Source: UBA6382 sp964596865 (GTDB lineage: Bacteria; Bacteroidota; Bacteroidia; Bacteroidales; Bacteroidaceae). Taken from it: a stretch of DNA of 8,599 nucleotides. The DNA is taken from positions 1-8,599 of the forward strand of contig CAZQVW010000116.1 of the NCBI GenBank assembly GCA_964596865.1, read 5' to 3'. Position 1 is the stretch's first letter, and each line of letters opens with the position of its first letter. Below the pieces are notes generated by a model, which saw only the letters and a list, made by a program, of their open reading frames with translations, searched no databases and was not told where the DNA came from. Positions 7,987-8,599 of the stretch are shown one piece after another. Made by a program: the position numbers and the translations under genes.

Positions 7987-8000
7987 CAAAAATAGCCCGC

Positions 8001-8030
8001 CAAAATTAATCATATTTTGCGAAACACCAA
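8001..8030 (-). promoter_or_regulatory. Likely promoter of the large peptidase gene
   Basis: On the minus strand the -7 element TAATTTTG (8008-8001) fits TAnnTTTG exactly. It is preceded by an 18-bp spacer and TTGG (8030-8027) as a weak -33 element. A second octamer fitting TAnnTTTG (TATTTTTG, 7994-7987) lies just downstream but has no partner at the right distance. These are the closest -7 matches upstream of the gene. Confidence 0.5.
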
Positions 8031-8152
8031 CCTTTCTTCCTCTTTTTACTCAATTTTGTGTCAATTTTATCTCTTTTCCTAACAAATCGTTACGAAACGA
8101 GGCCTCTAACCCCTTTTTATGTACACACAATGTATCGATTTAGCCTTACCTT
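8031..8152. other. Short AT-rich gap with no recognised feature
   Basis: This stretch separates the terminator of the candidate RNA (8153-8176) from the promoter of the large gene. I see no open frame with support, strong hairpin or repeat in it. Confidence 0.5.
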
Positions 8153-8176
8153 AAAAAAGCTGTCCTCATAACAGCT
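8153..8176 (-). terminator. Intrinsic terminator of the candidate RNA
   Basis: On the minus strand AGCTGT (8176-8171) pairs with ACAGCT (8163-8158) around a 7-nt loop, followed directly by a run of T (8157-8153). The stem is only 6 bp but the U-run is clean. Its 5' arm shares three bases with the preceding hairpin (8174-8206), so the two structures compete slightly. Confidence 0.65.
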
Positions 8177-8221
8177 GACAATATTGCCAAAGATAATATT
8201 ATTAGCCTCCTTGAACAATTA

Positions 8222-8246
8222 AAGCAGTAGCACAAGACTACTGCTT
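8222..8246 (-). other. Perfect 9-bp hairpin inside the candidate RNA
   Basis: AAGCAGTAG (8222-8230) and CTACTGCTT (8238-8246) are exact complements around a 7-nt loop. On the minus strand the loop reads TCTTGTG. No U-run follows on either strand, so it is structural rather than a terminator. Confidence 0.7.
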
Positions 8247-8301
8247 CATTGGGACGGTGCAGCTTGAAGTTATCGCGCTTTGTAAGCACTCGCATCCGAT
8301 G

Positions 8302-8333
8302 CAAAGTTAATCGTTTATTTCGAAAACTCCAAA
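8302..8333 (-). promoter_or_regulatory. Consensus Bacteroidetes promoter of the candidate RNA
   Basis: On the minus strand TTTG (8333-8330), a 20-bp spacer and TAACTTTG (8309-8302) match the primary sigma factor consensus of Bacteroidetes at every defined position. This is the best promoter in the window. A short inverted repeat, GCATC/GATGC (8292-8302), overlaps the expected start site. The only thing immediately downstream is the candidate RNA. Confidence 0.75.
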
Positions 8334-8543
8334 AGAAAATCGAAAAAATATACACAGAGTTCAAGGAAACAAAAATGTAAAGCTCATCGAATGCACCAGC
8401 CCAAAACGCAACAAGTGGCGCAATTATATATAGGCCTTACATTAATTATATTATACATGCGCCCCACCTTATTATATATTCCCCTACCTTATTAATATGG
8501 ACTGCGTGGTTTTACCCATAAATCGCCCCTTCTCGTGATTTTT
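8334..8543. other. AT-rich intergenic DNA with repeated CYACCTTATTA motifs
   Basis: I see no gene here. Two copies of CYACCTTATTA lie at 8466-8476 and 8486-8496, exactly 20 bp apart; two more lie in the tandem repeat of the leader (7801-7811 and 7885-7895). The rest is AT-rich, including ATTATATATAG around 8423-8433. Confidence 0.5.
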
Positions 8544-8581
8544 TCTCGCGATAGTTTGCGTTCACAGTGCTGTAACAATAA
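8544..8581 (+). repeat. 38-bp dispersed repeat, right copy
   Basis: It matches 596-633 at 34 of 38 positions in the same orientation. Here the core is ACAGTGCTGT (8564-8573), one base off the perfect palindrome. The right-hand arm CTATCTCG of the left copy is absent; instead a second core follows at 8586-8595. Confidence 0.75.
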
Positions 8582-8585
8582 GTTA

Positions 8586-8595
8586 ACAGTACTGT
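8586..8595. promoter_or_regulatory. Second palindromic core (ACAGTACTGT), possible tandem operator
   Basis: The perfect 10-bp palindrome within GTTAACAGTACTGT (8582-8595) repeats the core of the left copy. Its centre is 22 bp from that of the core at 8564-8573, about two helical turns, so two bound dimers would face the same side. The gene it might control lies beyond the window. Confidence 0.4.
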
Positions 8596-8599
8596 TTAG

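Larger units (their letters stand above)
7642..7995 (-). other. Long purine-rich 5' leader of the large gene
   Basis: If transcription starts just downstream of the promoter at 8001-8030, the mRNA has about 350 nt before the ATG at 7641. On the mRNA strand the leader is rich in G and A. No CAAAnnTA (minus-strand -7 box) occurs between 7642 and 7986, so no promoter closer to the gene is evident. It contains a tandem repeat (7762-7915) and a 5' hairpin (7962-7986). The last 20 nt before the ATG are A-rich, the usual Bacteroidetes replacement for a Shine-Dalgarno sequence. Confidence 0.5.
8153..8296 (-). ncRNA. Candidate small RNA or attenuated leader
   Basis: A consensus promoter (8302-8333) and a hairpin with a U-run (8153-8176) bracket about 140 nt on the minus strand without a plausible coding frame. 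In transcript order it could fold as: GUGCUU/AAGCGC with a 3-nt loop (8289-8275); a perfect 9-bp stem AAGCAGTAG/CTACTGCTT with loop TCTTGTG (8246-8222); a 12-position stem GCTAATAATATT/AATATTGTCAGC with one A-C mismatch (8206-8174); and the terminator. AAGCTG at 8265-8260 can also pair with CAGCTT at 8162-8157, which is part of the terminator's 3' arm, so a terminator/antiterminator choice is possible. An AGGAGG lies at about 8212-8207 with no nearby start codon. I do not recognise it as a known riboswitch, 6S or SRP RNA. The transcript start is estimated from the -7 box. Confidence 0.45.

Noticed and set aside
7633..7995. Plus-strand open frame of 120 codons, hydrophobic, with an internal 28-residue repeat
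   Set aside because: It lies over the leader of the large gene and is open because the strand is pyrimidine-rich. Of seven base differences between the two repeat copies, about five change the amino acid, so there is no sign of protein selection, and no promoter precedes it.
8146..8364. Minus-strand open frame of 72 codons across the candidate RNA
   Set aside because: It starts upstream of the consensus promoter and runs through the hairpins and the terminator. Its translation shows no recognisable family or convincing membrane pattern.

Overview
The window looks like chromosomal DNA from a Bacteroidales bacterium, most likely Prevotella-like. The evidence is a very large secreted multidomain protein ending in a YDLQGRR...NGKKVIVK tail, promoter elements of the Bacteroidetes type (TTTG, about 20 bp, TAnnTTTG), no Shine-Dalgarno sequence at gene starts, and an AAA-ATPase-like gene of a family often multicopy in these genomes. 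No tRNA, rRNA, transposase or CRISPR array was seen.

Layout from left to right: (1) 1-460, minus strand: the N-terminal 153 residues of an AAA-ATPase-like protein, cut by the window edge after its Walker B motif. (2) 461-846: intergenic DNA with a -7 box for that gene, a 43-bp nested palindrome containing the core ACAGTACTGT, and a strong terminator hairpin (719-751) for the large gene to the right. (3) 847-7641, minus strand: one intact gene of 2264 codons. It encodes a signal peptide, a papain-like (C1A) cysteine peptidase with its Gln/Cys/His/Asn active-site residues in place, and then a long run of adhesive modules: FN3-like, LamG, three PKD-like, LamG, discoidin (F5/8 type C), beta-trefoil-like segments, and a T9SS-like C-terminal sorting tail. 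(4) 7642-7995: a purine-rich leader (as mRNA) of about 350 nt with an imperfect 84-bp-period tandem repeat and a 5' hairpin, driven by a promoter at 8001-8030. (5) 8153-8333: a near-ideal promoter followed about 140 bp later by a U-run terminator on the minus strand, with several hairpins between. This is a candidate small RNA or attenuated leader. (6) 8334-8599: AT-rich intergenic DNA ending in a second copy of the left-hand palindromic repeat plus an extra core 22 bp away.

All genes and the candidate RNA read leftward. The large protein probably acts outside the cell or on its surface, binding glycans or host matrix through LamG/discoidin/trefoil modules while the peptidase cleaves nearby protein. 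Nothing in the window ties the AAA-ATPase-like gene to it functionally. The least explained signals are the candidate RNA at 8153-8296, the related 38-bp repeats on both sides of the large gene, and its repeat-bearing leader.
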